A DNA stretch of 64,000 bases from Mesorhizobium escarrei (GCF_935825525.1 NZ_CAKXZT010000150.1:1-64000), one strand, 5' to 3'; counted from the first letter of the stretch, positions 8,467 to 16,876 are shown. The notes: generated by a model from the sequence alone, not told the origin. Numbers and translations: made by a program.

Positions 8467-9338
8467 GCGCTCCCGCAATGCCCGAAAAAGTCGCCGGCAT
8501 CAGCGCGGTGAAGTTCGAGAAATTCGGCCTGCGCCATTATCTCATTTGCCTCAAGGGCGTCGTCCTGCGGGAGTGCCTGCGCTTCCTGCACCAGCGCGAG
8601 CGCTTCATATCCTCACTGGTTCGGCCGCTCATCTGGCTGTTCATTTTTGCCGCCGGTTTCAGGCAAGTGCTCGGCGTGTCGATCATCCCGCCCTACAAGA
8701 CATACGTGCTCTACGAGGTCTACATCACGCCGGGCCTGTGCGGCATGATCCTGCTGTTCTCAGGCATGCAGTCTTCGCTGTCGATGGTTTATGACCGCGA
8801 GATGGGCAACATGCGCACCCTGCTGGTCAGCCCCTTCCCGCGCTGGTTCCTGCTGGTGTCGAAGATGCTCGCCGGCGTCTCCGTATCGATCGCGCAGGTC
8901 TATGCGTTCCTGATCGTTGCCTGGTTCTGGGGCGTCAAGGCGCCGCCGATCGGCTATCTCATGGTGCTGCCGGCGTTGTTCCTTTCGGGCATGATGCTAT
9001 GCGCGCTCGGCATGCTTTTGTCGTCGATGATCAAGCAGCTCGAAAATTTCGCCGGCATTATGAACTTCATCATCTTTCCCGGCTATTTCGCCTCGCCGGC
9101 GCTCTATCCGTTGTGGCGCATCCAGGAGGCGAGCCCGCTGCTCCACAAGATCTGCCTCGCCAACCCGTTCACCTATGCCGTCGAACTGATCCGCTTCGCC
9201 TTCTACGGCCAGATTGACTGGCTGTCGCTTGGCGTCGTTGCCGGCTGCACTGTTCTGTTCCTTGCCGCCGCCATCATCGCCTACGACCCTTCGCGCGGCC
9301 TGGTGACCCGCAAACAGGACACGGGAGGAAATGGCTGA
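8463..9338 (+). CDS. lutF: LutF-like ABC-2 type permease
   Basis: 291-residue membrane protein with about six hydrophobic segments (for example PLIWLFIFAAGF, LCGMILLFSGM, VLPALFLSGMMLCALGMLL, LGVVAGCTVLFLAAAIIAY). It belongs to the ABC-2 permease family associated with PQQ-alcohol systems (TIGR03861; PedC/LutF). ABC-2 permeases usually export, so the direction of transport in this system is not obvious. Translation is coupled to lutE through an ATGA overlap. Confidence 0.88.
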   Translation: MSAPAMPEKVAGISAVKFEKFGLRHYLICLKGVVLRECLRFLHQRERFISSLVRPLIWLFIFAAGFRQVLGVSIIPPYKTYVLYEVYITPGLCGMILLFSGMQSSLSMVYDREMGNMRTLLVSPFPRWFLLVSKMLAGVSVSIAQVYAFLIVAWFWGVKAPPIGYLMVLPALFLSGMMLCALGMLLSSMIKQLENFAGIMNFIIFPGYFASPALYPLWRIQEASPLLHKICLANPFTYAVELIRFAFYGQIDWLSLGVVAGCTVLFLAAAIIAYDPSRGLVTRKQDTGGNG

Positions 9339-9967
9339 TGGCACGAATGAGCCTTGTTCGCAGCCTGGCTGTGGTTGCCATGCTGACGCCGAGCGTGAAC
9401 GCCAGGGCGGCGAATACCGATCCGGACTGGCCATGCATACAGCGCAAGGTGCCGCAACTCTCGCTCGGCCAGATCTGGAACGGGCCGGAGCTTCCGCCAG
9501 CGGCGAAGGATTTTTCGAAGGACCCTGCCGTCTCCGCCCTGGTCGAGGAGGTGGCGGCCCGGCGGGTGCCGATTGCCGAAGCCCAGAAGAAGATCAAGGA
9601 TTTCGCCGCCTCGCTGCCGGCCGAACAGCTTGCGCCGAAAATGGCGATGCTGGTGCAAGGCATGTTCGATCACATGGACGCCGAGCGTTCGCAGGTGATC
9701 TCAGGCATTTCCCGTTACGCCCGCAAGCAGCTCGAAATGGCCGCCGCCTTGCGCAAGGAAGCCTCCGACGTCGATGCGTTGCGGGCAAAGCCGGATGCGG
9801 ATCCCGACGACATCGAACGGCGAACCGAGCAGCTGAAATTCGCAACGCGAATTTTCAATGAACGCGTCCAATCACTGACTTACGTCTGTGAAGTGCCGAC
9901 GATCATCGAGCAGCGGCTTTATCAATTGTCCAAGGCCGTCTCGAAAACCCTCGCCGCGACGAAGTAG
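9338..9967 (+). CDS. Conserved periplasmic protein at the end of the lut operon
   Basis: 209 residues with a signal peptide (cleavage near NARA). The mature start DPDWPCIQRKVPQLSLGQIWNGPEL is distinctive, and I recall it from PQQ-alcohol/lut clusters. The rest is helical and charged, with a second Cys near the C-terminus (LTYVCEVPTIIEQ) that could pair with the first. It starts 1 bp inside the lutF stop (TGATG). An ATG at 9331 in another frame is better spaced from GGGAGGA, but only this frame gives an exported protein. Function unknown. Confidence 0.8.
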   Translation: MARMSLVRSLAVVAMLTPSVNARAANTDPDWPCIQRKVPQLSLGQIWNGPELPPAAKDFSKDPAVSALVEEVAARRVPIAEAQKKIKDFAASLPAEQLAPKMAMLVQGMFDHMDAERSQVISGISRYARKQLEMAAALRKEASDVDALRAKPDADPDDIERRTEQLKFATRIFNERVQSLTYVCEVPTIIEQRLYQLSKAVSKTLAATK

Positions 9968-9994
9968 AACCTCTATCTATCTCCGCAGCGGATC

Positions 9995-10195
9995 TCACGA
10001 TCCCCGGCCGGGCAGCACGCGCCAGCGCTGCACGAAATAACCGGGATGCGTTTCGATCCACTGGGCTACCAGCGGCTGCGCCTGCATGAAGGCGGTCCCG
10101 GGGTGCATCGCCAGGCCGTCCACCATCTGTTCGCGTTCTTCACAGGTCTGCGGCACATCCGTCAGGCAGACCATCATAACCAGCGTGTAAAGCAT
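9995..10195 (-). CDS. Small conserved protein (66 aa), paralogue of the 69-aa protein at 26960
   Basis: 66 residues from ATG 10195, chosen because AAGGGG lies just upstream and because this start aligns with the paralogue at 26960. Both have an LxxxVCL start, a second Cys about seven residues on, a central CM/FM stretch, then PxxxxxW(I/S)xxHPxxxVxRWR near the end. The family appears to be a small rhizobial protein of unknown role, perhaps exported through its hydrophobic N-terminus. It faces the end of the lut operon. Confidence 0.6.
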   Translation of the reverse strand: MLYTLVMMVCLTDVPQTCEEREQMVDGLAMHPGTAFMQAQPLVAQWIETHPGYFVQRWRVLPGRGS

Positions 10196-10454
10196 TACCC
10201 CTTGTCCCCATCGAATCCCGAACCCGTGCCCGGGAGTTTCAGTGATACCGACCAGTCTGCAGGGGTCGCACATACAGATTGCTTACGGGCGTGAAAGGAC
10301 GTGGCCCCCGCTCTTTCGCACTGCAACATAACATATCGCTTATCTAACGCAAACGATCGCCGGGCGTTCTCCAGAGCAATTGCTTCAGGTTTGCGCCGCG
10401 CCAATTTGGCGCCGACGTCGATGATTCCGATCTCGCACGGTGTCTTCAATGTCG

Positions 10455-11276
10455 TCAGGCCGGCAGCCCGTTCTGCTTACGCAGGCTCTTGTCGAATGCG
10501 GATGCGGGGACGAAACGGCGCAGGAGACTGACCTGGCGCGCCATTTTTCCAGCAGCATAGCGCCTCTTCGGAACGGGATCGGTCGCAGCCGCCAAAACGG
10601 TCTTGGCGACCAATTCGGGCGAATCGCCTTTTTCCATTGCTTTCCGCACGACTGCATTCATGCCAGCGCGCGCAGCGTCATAGATATCAAGCAACTGGTC
10701 CGGCCTGGCGAGATTATCTTCAAAGGACGTGCGGGTATAAGCGGGTTCTACCAATGCAACACGAATCCCGAACGGGCGCAGTTCATGGTCGAGCGATTCG
10801 GAATAGCCTTCGATGGCATGTTTGGTCGACGCATAAAGCGCGAAATAGGGAGCTGGGATGAACCCCTGCACCGAACTCAGATTGACGATTCTGCCCTTGC
10901 CTTGACGGCGCATTATCGGCAGGACCGCCTTGGTCACGCGGAGCACGCCGAAGACGTTCACATCGAACAGTGCCTGAGCCTGGACCATTGAGGACTCTTC
11001 CGCGCCACCAAACAGACCCATGCCGGCATTGTTGACGAGCAGGTCGATGCGCCCGGTCTCGGCCAGCACGTCATCGACCAGTTTCGCCACCGACGCGTCA
11101 TCGGTCACGTCACAGGCCAGCATGGTCAGGCCGTCGGAGTTTTTGGCTGCGCGACGACTGGTGCCGAACACGCGAAAACCGGCGCTTTGCAAAGCTATGG
11201 CCGTCGCGCGCCCGATGCCGGAGGACGTCCCCGTCACCAGGGCGACGCCAGGATTGGACTTGTTCATGGAAATCAT
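10455..11276 (-). CDS. SDR family NAD(P)-dependent oxidoreductase
   Basis: 273 residues of the classical short-chain dehydrogenase fold: TGTSSGIGRA cofactor motif near the N-terminus, NNAGMG, a catalytic Ser in NLSSVQG, and YASTK (Tyr-x-x-x-Lys). The C-terminal YTRTSFEDNL and helical tail are like SDRs acting on hydrophobic ketones or alcohols. It lies 62 bp after the fabF-like gene in the same direction and probably shares the tetR operon. A second Met three codons in (11267) is an alternative start. Substrate unknown; fatty or aromatic ketone reduction is a guess from the neighbour. Confidence 0.85.
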   Translation of the reverse strand: MISMNKSNPGVALVTGTSSGIGRATAIALQSAGFRVFGTSRRAAKNSDGLTMLACDVTDDASVAKLVDDVLAETGRIDLLVNNAGMGLFGGAEESSMVQAQALFDVNVFGVLRVTKAVLPIMRRQGKGRIVNLSSVQGFIPAPYFALYASTKHAIEGYSESLDHELRPFGIRVALVEPAYTRTSFEDNLARPDQLLDIYDAARAGMNAVVRKAMEKGDSPELVAKTVLAAATDPVPKRRYAAGKMARQVSLLRRFVPASAFDKSLRKQNGLPA

Positions 11277-11338
11277 TTCTTTCTTTGGGTTGGACTGATT
11301 TTGGATTGGCGTGGGAGAAGCACGAAAGGCCGGAGGCG

Positions 11339-12643
11339 TCAGTTATGAGCGCCTTTGGCGTTCGCACCGGCGAGTTCATCCGTCCAGCGCCGGAACACCG
11401 CGCTGGCGTTGACGCCGCCAAAGCCGAAGCCGTTTGATATCGCGTAGTCCATTGCCATCGGCCGGGCCTGGTTTGCGACGAAGTCGATGCCGTCGCCGGC
11501 TGGATCCGGCGCGCCGAGATTGAGAGTTGGCGGCGCCACCTGATCCCTGAGCGCCAGGATTGCGAAGATGGCTCCAAGCCCGCCGGCGGCTCCGAGCAGG
11601 TGTCCGGTCGCCGATTTCGTTGCGCTGACGGCGATGGTGGAATCTGCGCCGAAGAGTGTTTTGATCGCCGCGATTTCCCCGAGATCACCGATCGGCGTGG
11701 AGGTCGCGTGCGCATTGAGGTGGCGAACCTCACGCGGCGAAATGCCGGCTTGGGCAATCGCGATCTGCATGGCTCGGCGCGCGCCGTCGCCATCCTCGGG
11801 AGCGGAGGTGACGTGATGCGCATCTGCCGTCGTGCCGTAGCCGACGAGCTCAGCGAGCGGTTTCGCGCCGCGCGCCCGCGCGTGGCTCAACTCCTCGATG
11901 ACCAGCACGCCGGCTCCTTCGCCCATGACGAAGCCGTCCCGCGACACGTCGAAAGGCCGTGAGGCCTGAGCCGGCGCCCAATTGAAGCCGGTTGAAAGAG
12001 AGCGTGCGGCAGCAAAACCACCGAGACTGACGATGTTCATGCAGGCTTCGGTTCCGCCGCACAGGGCGATATCGGCCTCGTTGGCGCGGATGAGGCGGGC
12101 CGCATCGCCGATCGCCTGGATGCCGGCCGCGCACGCTGTCACCGGCGCGCCGAGCGGCCCGTTGAAGCCATGGCGGATCGAGATGTGGCCCGCCGCAAGG
12201 TTCACCAGGAAGGACGGTACCGTAAACGGCGACAGACGGCGGACGCCGCGCTGATCGACCGTGCGCACCGCCTCGGTTATGGCGGGGAAGCCGCCAATGC
12301 CGGAGGCGATGATCGTGGCCGTGCGCAGGCGATCGGCTTCCGACGCGGGCGCCCATCCTGCTTGCGCGAGGGCTTCTTGTGCAGCGGCGAGCCCGAAGAT
12401 GATGAACCGGTCTACCTTGCGCTGGTCCTTTGGCGCCAGCACGGCATCCGGATCGAAACCAGCATCCGGATCGTCTTCCAGCGAGGGGACCACCCCGCCG
12501 ATCTTCGCCGGGAGGTCTGCCACCACATCGTCCGGAAGCCTGCGGATGCCCGAGCGGCCGGCCAGGAGCCGCGACCACGACGCTTCGACTTCGGCAGCAA
12601 GGGGCGTGACCGCTCCCATGCCTGTGACAACAATCCGCCGCAT
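11339..12643 (-). CDS. Beta-ketoacyl-ACP synthase, FabF type
   Basis: 434 residues, normal length for KAS II. Starts MRRIVVTGMGAVTPL; the catalytic triad is Cys in VTACAAG, His in NAHATSTPIGD and His in KSATGHLLGAAG; GFGFGGVNAS is near the end. It is a thiolase-fold condensing enzyme using malonyl-ACP. No ACP, FabD or FabG cluster is nearby, only an SDR and a TetR regulator, so this is an accessory copy rather than the housekeeping enzyme. It lies 47 bp downstream of tetR. Confidence 0.88.
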   Translation of the reverse strand: MRRIVVTGMGAVTPLAAEVEASWSRLLAGRSGIRRLPDDVVADLPAKIGGVVPSLEDDPDAGFDPDAVLAPKDQRKVDRFIIFGLAAAQEALAQAGWAPASEADRLRTATIIASGIGGFPAITEAVRTVDQRGVRRLSPFTVPSFLVNLAAGHISIRHGFNGPLGAPVTACAAGIQAIGDAARLIRANEADIALCGGTEACMNIVSLGGFAAARSLSTGFNWAPAQASRPFDVSRDGFVMGEGAGVLVIEELSHARARGAKPLAELVGYGTTADAHHVTSAPEDGDGARRAMQIAIAQAGISPREVRHLNAHATSTPIGDLGEIAAIKTLFGADSTIAVSATKSATGHLLGAAGGLGAIFAILALRDQVAPPTLNLGAPDPAGDGIDFVANQARPMAMDYAISNGFGFGGVNASAVFRRWTDELAGANAKGAHN

Positions 12644-12690
12644 CTATTTTCCTATCGATTTGGGTGCGCCGCCAGCGCTGCGCAGGCCGT

Positions 12691-13269
12691 TCAAGCGCCG
12701 GCTGCTTCGCGAACCTGTTCGGTCGCCGCGTCCAGAAAGGCCTGGGCGAGATCCGGGTCGTTGACAACGCGGGATAGCGTCAGCGCACCGACCATCGTCG
12801 AGAGAATGGCCATGGCCTTTCTATCGGGCTGCTCACCATTGGCCTCGGCAATGAAACGGCTGAGGATTTCGAGATGCTCCTTGATTCCGGCTTCGAACGA
12901 CGCTTTCACGTCGCTGCCCTGTCTGGCGGCATCCGAACCGAGCGCGACAATCGGGCAGCCGTCCATCTTTTCTCCGCGATGGTCCATACTGAGGTAGAAT
13001 GCGATCACCGCGCCAAGCGGATCCTCGGATTTTGCCGCAGTCGCGACCGACCACCGCAGCGTGGCGCTCTCCATCGCCCGCCTCGACGCCTGCACCGCCA
13101 GATCGTCCTTGGAGGCGAACTGCTTGTAGAACGCGCCCTGGGTCAGCCCGGCAGCCTCCATCAGGTCTTTGAGGCCGATGCCGTCAAAGCCGCGCTCCCG
13201 AAAAAGCCGGCTTGCCACATTGATCACGGTTTCGCGGTTTTCCGCCGCCTGAATGCGACTCACACGCAT
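12691..13269 (-). CDS. TetR family regulator, divergent from the SnoaL-like gene
   Basis: 192 residues. The N-terminal helix-turn-helix is clear (NVASRLFRERGFDGIGLKDLMEAAGLTQGAFYKQFASKDDLA), followed by an all-helical ligand domain of the TetR_C type (MDHRGEKMDGCPIVALGSD). It heads an operon with the fabF-like and SDR genes. A 41-bp dyad at 13290-13330 lies between it and the divergent SnoaL-like gene and is the likely operator, so it probably represses both directions. A decayed relative of its 5' end is at 14080-14145. Confidence 0.9.
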   Translation of the reverse strand: MRVSRIQAAENRETVINVASRLFRERGFDGIGLKDLMEAAGLTQGAFYKQFASKDDLAVQASRRAMESATLRWSVATAAKSEDPLGAVIAFYLSMDHRGEKMDGCPIVALGSDAARQGSDVKASFEAGIKEHLEILSRFIAEANGEQPDRKAMAILSTMVGALTLSRVVNDPDLAQAFLDAATEQVREAAGA

Positions 13270-13289
13270 CGTCGACCTCCTTAATTAGC

Positions 13290-13330
13290 TTGCGTTCGAC
13301 ATCTATAGCAGGTATAGCGTACGAACGCAA
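13290..13330. promoter_or_regulatory. Probable TetR operator, 41-bp dyad
   Basis: Perfect 9-bp arms TTGCGTTCG (13290-13298) and CGAACGCAA (13322-13330) are separated by 23 bp that contain TATAGC-like -10 candidates. It lies 21 bp upstream of tetR and 62 bp upstream of the SnoaL-like start. The same geometry recurs at 14164-14204, with 29 of 41 positions identical. Confidence 0.7.
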
Positions 13331-13391
13331 TCCAATTTGGCTGCGCACGTTGCCTCGATCACGCATCGAACAAATTTGGAGGAGAGGTCAA

Positions 13392-13850
13392 ATGCTATAC
13401 AGTTATGTCGTCGAGAAATCGATCCGGCAGAGCTTCGACCACGTCAACAACCATCGCTGGGATGAGGCGGTGAAAGCGCTCGTGCCGCATGTCCATCACC
13501 GCGTTTCCGGCGCCCACGCGCTTGGTGGTGAGCGCCACGACAAAGAAGCTGTGCGCCGCTGGTTTGAGCGCCTCGGCCGCGTCCTGCCCAATCTCCATCT
13601 CACGGTCAACCAAGTCTGGGTGAAAGGCTGGCCGTGGCATACCACCGTATTTGCCCAGTGGGACGGCACCGCAACGCTGCTCAACGGCGACGCCTCCTAC
13701 GTCAACAGCGGTCTCCATGTGTTCACCCTGCGATGGGGCAAGGTCTATGCACTTGAGGAATTCTACGATTCACAAGCAGCGGCCCGCGGTCTCGCCACCC
13801 AAGCGGCAACTGGCCTCGAAGAAGCTGTCGCCGAACCAATTGTAGGCTAG
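13392..13850 (+). CDS. SnoaL-like / NTF2-fold protein
   Basis: 152 residues from ATG 13392, which follows GGAGAGG; the longer open frame starting inside the operator at 13290 is rejected. SFDHVNNHRWDEAVKAL, VSGAHALGGERHDKEAVRRWFERLGRVLP and LEEFYDSQAAARGL are the helix, loop and strand segments of SnoaL-like polyketide-cyclase/ketosteroid-isomerase proteins. Divergent from tetR and controlled by the same dyad. The fold call is good; no substrate is known. Confidence 0.75.
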   Translation: MLYSYVVEKSIRQSFDHVNNHRWDEAVKALVPHVHHRVSGAHALGGERHDKEAVRRWFERLGRVLPNLHLTVNQVWVKGWPWHTTVFAQWDGTATLLNGDASYVNSGLHVFTLRWGKVYALEEFYDSQAAARGLATQAATGLEEAVAEPIVG

Positions 13851-13910
13851 CAGAAGCGCAGTCAGCGGCCCGCAGCGTTGCGTAACCGCGGGTACGCTAG
13901 CCCGTGACCC

Positions 13911-14145
13911 TCATCGCTGGCTGGCGGTCGCCTCGCTCGGCAAATTTCGCCACCATGCCTCCCGATCCTCGAATATCAGAATCGACCAGCTGAACTCGCG
14001 TGGAGAACCTGCCCGACGGTGACGCCGCGGCTGCGGCCGATCATCGGTGGTAGGCGCTCCCAGCGCCTGCCTGGACGTCTGCGCCGCTTTGAAGCCGATG
14101 CCGTCAAAGCCGCACTCCCGATTGCAGCGCCTCACACGCATCATC
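13911..14145 (-). pseudogene. Relic of a second tetR gene 5' end
   Basis: From an ATG at 14145 the minus strand reads MMRVRRCNRECGFDGIGFKAAQ. This matches the intact TetR (MRVSRIQ...RERGFDGIGLKDL) after an internal deletion of about 20 codons, and nucleotide identity over roughly 14090-14145 is obvious. Beyond about codon 25 the frame no longer resembles TetR. An open tail continues to 13911 (FSWSILIFEDREAWWRNL) and belongs to no family I recognise. It lies next to its own operator-like dyad, so a complete tetR-operator-target unit was probably duplicated and this copy lost its regulator. Confidence 0.6.
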
Positions 14146-14154
14146 AATTTTTCA

Positions 14155-14213
14155 TTTTTTAGATTGCATTCGTAATCTAACTCATATATAGAGTTTGAAC
14201 GTAATCTAAAAAA
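14155..14213. promoter_or_regulatory. Second TetR-type operator dyad upstream of the 119-aa exported protein
   Basis: Arms TTTTTTAGATTGCATTC (14155-14171) and GAACGTAATCTAAAAAA (14197-14213) match at 15 of 17 positions. The core 14164-14204 has the same 41-bp geometry (TTGCRTTCG, N23, YGAACGYAA) as the dyad at 13290-13330. It ends 13 bp before ATG 14227 and is followed by AAGAGGAGA, so binding here would block expression of the downstream gene. The likely ligand is the surviving TetR at 12691. Confidence 0.65.
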
Positions 14214-14226
14214 GAGGAGATACGAG

Positions 14227-14586
14227 ATGATCCGCAAAACCCTGAGCGCCTCAGTTTTGGCCGCGCTGTTTCTTGCCACCCCGACATTTGCCGAGGAAGC
14301 CACCATAGGACGCCCGATCGAAGCCGGCAGCCTGCACGAGGGACACCTCGACATGGTCGTCTATTACATCCCGGTCGAGGGCCACCTCCTGGAGGTCACC
14401 GCCACCTTCGCGCCGAAGATCGGCGGCGATCCGCAGCGCGTGGTCATGGGCCTCGCCGACGGCGACTCCGTGGCCTTTTCGATGCCGGGCCACCGCGGCC
14501 CGCTCTACGCGTTCTCGAGGGCCGGCGATGAGGTGACGGTGTCGTCCGAGACCGACCTGCCCCTGCGAGCCGAAGCAATGCACTGA
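14227..14586 (+). CDS. Small exported protein of unknown function
   Basis: 119 residues with a clear signal peptide (MIRKTLSASVLAALFLATPTFA). The mature part is beta-rich (VEGHLLEVTATFAPKIGGDPQRVVMGLADGDSVAFSMPGHRG). Preceded by AAGAGGAGA and the second TetR-type dyad. I do not recognise the family; it looks like a single small periplasmic domain. Confidence 0.7.
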   Translation: MIRKTLSASVLAALFLATPTFAEEATIGRPIEAGSLHEGHLDMVVYYIPVEGHLLEVTATFAPKIGGDPQRVVMGLADGDSVAFSMPGHRGPLYAFSRAGDEVTVSSETDLPLRAEAMH

Positions 14587-14730
14587 CCCGCCTTGCAGAC
14601 GGCAGCCTGTGTGCTGCTGGCCGAGAGCTCCCGTCCGTGGCGCCGATGCAAAGGTCAAACGCAAACTTTTTTGACAGGCGACGAACGGCCGTCGTTTGCT
14701 CGAAGCGTTTTGCCCCTGGGGCCGCGCGGC

Positions 14731-15690
14731 CTAGCTCGCGCGACCTCCAATATTCGTTCCTTCGTGCGGATAGAGCTTGCCGAACAGCGGCAGGTACATC
14801 GCGCCCTTGCGCATCAGGAAATCGTGGAACGTCGCCATCGCCGGCGAGATCGCGTGATCGCTGCGCATCACCGAAAACCATTGCCGGCGGATCGGCATGC
14901 CGACAACGTCGAGGATGACCAGCCGGCCGGCTTCGGTTTCGGCGGCGATGGTGTGGGCAGAGATGAAGGCGATGCCGAGCCCGGCCATCACCGCCTGCTT
15001 GATCGTCTCGTTCGAGTCCATCTCGACGCCGAGATCGTCGATGCGGCCGGGCACGTCGCTCAGGAATATTTCCAGCGAGATGCGCGTGCCGGAGCCGGGC
15101 TCGCGAATGAGGAAATGCTCTTCGGCGATCCGCTCCTTGGATATCTCGCGCACTGAGGCCAGCTTGTGGTCGGGCGGCGCGATGATGACCAGCGGGTGAT
15201 CGCCGAAGACCGAGGCACGCACCGGGACTTCCCTGGCCGGGCGTCCCATCAGCGCGATGTCGATGTCGTGGTTCTTCAGACTGTCGATGGTTTCGGCGCG
15301 GTTGCCGATGGCGAGGCGCATGTCGATGTCGGGATGTTCCTTCATGAAGCCGGCCATCAGCCGCGGCGCGAAATATTTGGCGGTGGAAACGACGCCGAGC
15401 CGCAAGCTGCCGATGCGCACGCCCTTGATCGCATCCATCTTGTCTTCGAGCAGGCGAAGCCGCTCCTCGATCGCCTGCGCCGTCTCGACGAAGGCCAGGC
15501 CTGCGGCAGTCGGACGCATGCCGTCCGACGTCCGGTCGAACAACGCCAACTGGAACTCCTCCTCGACCTGCCGCAACTGGATCGTCACCGCTGGAGGAGA
15601 CAAGCCTAACACCTTGGCCGCGCTAACGATTTTTCCATGGCTGATGATGGCCTGGACGGTCTTGAATTGCTTGAGCGTGAGGTTTCTCAT
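14731..15690 (-). CDS. cbbR: CbbR, LysR-type activator of the Calvin cycle operon
   Basis: 319 residues: N-terminal winged HTH (MRNLTLKQFKTVQAIISHGKIVSAAKVLGLSPPAVTIQLRQVEEE) and a periplasmic-binding-like effector domain (RIGSLRLGVVSTAKYFAPRLMAGFM) as in known CbbR proteins. Divergent from cbbF with a 119-bp AT-rich gap that holds an inverted repeat. CbbR senses Calvin-cycle metabolites and activates cbb transcription; position and sequence both support the call. Confidence 0.93.
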   Translation of the reverse strand: MRNLTLKQFKTVQAIISHGKIVSAAKVLGLSPPAVTIQLRQVEEEFQLALFDRTSDGMRPTAAGLAFVETAQAIEERLRLLEDKMDAIKGVRIGSLRLGVVSTAKYFAPRLMAGFMKEHPDIDMRLAIGNRAETIDSLKNHDIDIALMGRPAREVPVRASVFGDHPLVIIAPPDHKLASVREISKERIAEEHFLIREPGSGTRISLEIFLSDVPGRIDDLGVEMDSNETIKQAVMAGLGIAFISAHTIAAETEAGRLVILDVVGMPIRRQWFSVMRSDHAISPAMATFHDFLMRKGAMYLPLFGKLYPHEGTNIGGRAS

Positions 15691-15720
15691 GTGCCATACT
15701 AAATTTTTTTTATCCGGAAA

Positions 15721-15740
15721 GTAAAGTTATTGAATTTTAC
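15721..15740. promoter_or_regulatory. Candidate CbbR-binding dyad between cbbR and cbbF
   Basis: GTAAA (15721-15725) and TTTAC (15736-15740) form a 5-bp inverted repeat with a 10-bp spacer, a LysR-type T-N11-A style site. It sits 70 bp before the cbbF start in an AT-rich stretch (15696-15745) that contrasts with the GC-rich surroundings. Additional TTAT repeats nearby could be further half-sites. Confidence 0.5.
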
Positions 15741-15809
15741 TTATCATGGGCAGTTTGTTCTCATTCCCCAATCCGGCCGGAGGAGTTGCGGCTGGATCGG
15801 GAGGGTACG

Positions 15810-16871
15810 ATGCCAGCGGCAACGCTCGACGCATTTCTGAATTCCTATCTCGGCCCGCCCGACGAACTGCGTTCCGCGGTCGTCGCGACCGTCCGTCAGC
15901 TGACGCAGGCCGCCACCAAGGTCCGCAACACCATCAATCAGGGGGTGCTCGGCACCGCCTTTGCCGGGACCCGCAGCGCCAATGCCGACGGCGACATCCA
16001 GAAGGATCTCGACATCTTCGCCGACGACATCTTCCTCGACGCCATGCGCCACGCTCCGGTCGCGCTCTACGCCTCCGAGGAACTGGAGCAGCCGGTCCTG
16101 CTCGACAGCCAGGCGCCTCTCGCCATCGCCATCGACCCGCTCGACGGCTCTTCCAACATCGATACCAACGTGTCGATCGGAACGATCTTCTCGCTCCTCC
16201 CTGCAGCTGGCCTCCCTGCAACTGGCGCGCCGGACGGAAATCCGGCCGCCGCTTTTTTGCAGGCAGGCGTGAACCAGCTGGGCGCCGGTTTCTTCATCTA
16301 CGGGCCGCAGCTGGCGCTGGTTCTGTCGCTCGGCAGCGGCACGCATGTCTTCGTTCTCTCGACCAGGCTCGGCACCTTCGTCCAGGCCTACGAGAGCCGG
16401 ATCATCCCGCAGCGTACCCAGGAGTTCGCCATCAACGCCGCCAACTACCGGCATTGGGACGAGGCGGTGCGGCTCTACATCGATGACTGCCTCGAAGGCA
16501 CCGAAGGCCCACGCGGAAAGGACTTCAACATGCGCTGGATCGCCTCCCTGGTCGCCGACTGCTACCGCATATTGATGCGCGGCGGCGTATTCCTGTATCC
16601 AGGCGACAAGCGCAAGGGTTACCGCCAGGGACGGCTGCGCCTCGTCTATGAGGCCAACCCGATCGCCTATCTCATCGAACAGGCGGGCGGAGCCGCCACC
16701 GACACCATCACCCGCATCCTCGAAATCGAACCCGAGAGCCTGCACCAGCGCGTGCCCGTGGTGTTCGGATCGGCGCGCGAAGTCGCACGCATCACCCGCT
16801 ACCACACCGAGCCCAGCGCGATCGGCGAGCGTGCGCCGCTGTTCAGCCGCCGCGGCCTGTTCAGGGCCTGA
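15810..16871 (+). CDS. cbbF: Fructose-1,6-bisphosphatase class I
   Basis: 353 residues from ATG 15810, which follows GGGAGGG; the TTG at 15786 is inside the leader. The metal/substrate motif IAIDPLDGSSNIDTNVSIGTIFSL is intact and GRLRLVYEANPIAYLIEQAGG is the substrate-binding C-terminal segment. It hydrolyses fructose-1,6-bisphosphate (and usually sedoheptulose-1,7-bisphosphate in cbb operons) for RuBP regeneration. First gene of cbbFPTALSXE. A 13-residue Pro/Ala-rich stretch after IFSLLPA looks like a lineage-specific insertion. Confidence 0.95.
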   Translation: MPAATLDAFLNSYLGPPDELRSAVVATVRQLTQAATKVRNTINQGVLGTAFAGTRSANADGDIQKDLDIFADDIFLDAMRHAPVALYASEELEQPVLLDSQAPLAIAIDPLDGSSNIDTNVSIGTIFSLLPAAGLPATGAPDGNPAAAFLQAGVNQLGAGFFIYGPQLALVLSLGSGTHVFVLSTRLGTFVQAYESRIIPQRTQEFAINAANYRHWDEAVRLYIDDCLEGTEGPRGKDFNMRWIASLVADCYRILMRGGVFLYPGDKRKGYRQGRLRLVYEANPIAYLIEQAGGAATDTITRILEIEPESLHQRVPVVFGSAREVARITRYHTEPSAIGERAPLFSRRGLFRA

Positions 16872-16876
16872 GCATC

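Noticed and set aside
6919..8478. 519-codon minus-strand frame opposite lutE
   Set aside because: Arg/Ala/Gly-rich shadow of the lut genes with no start signal.
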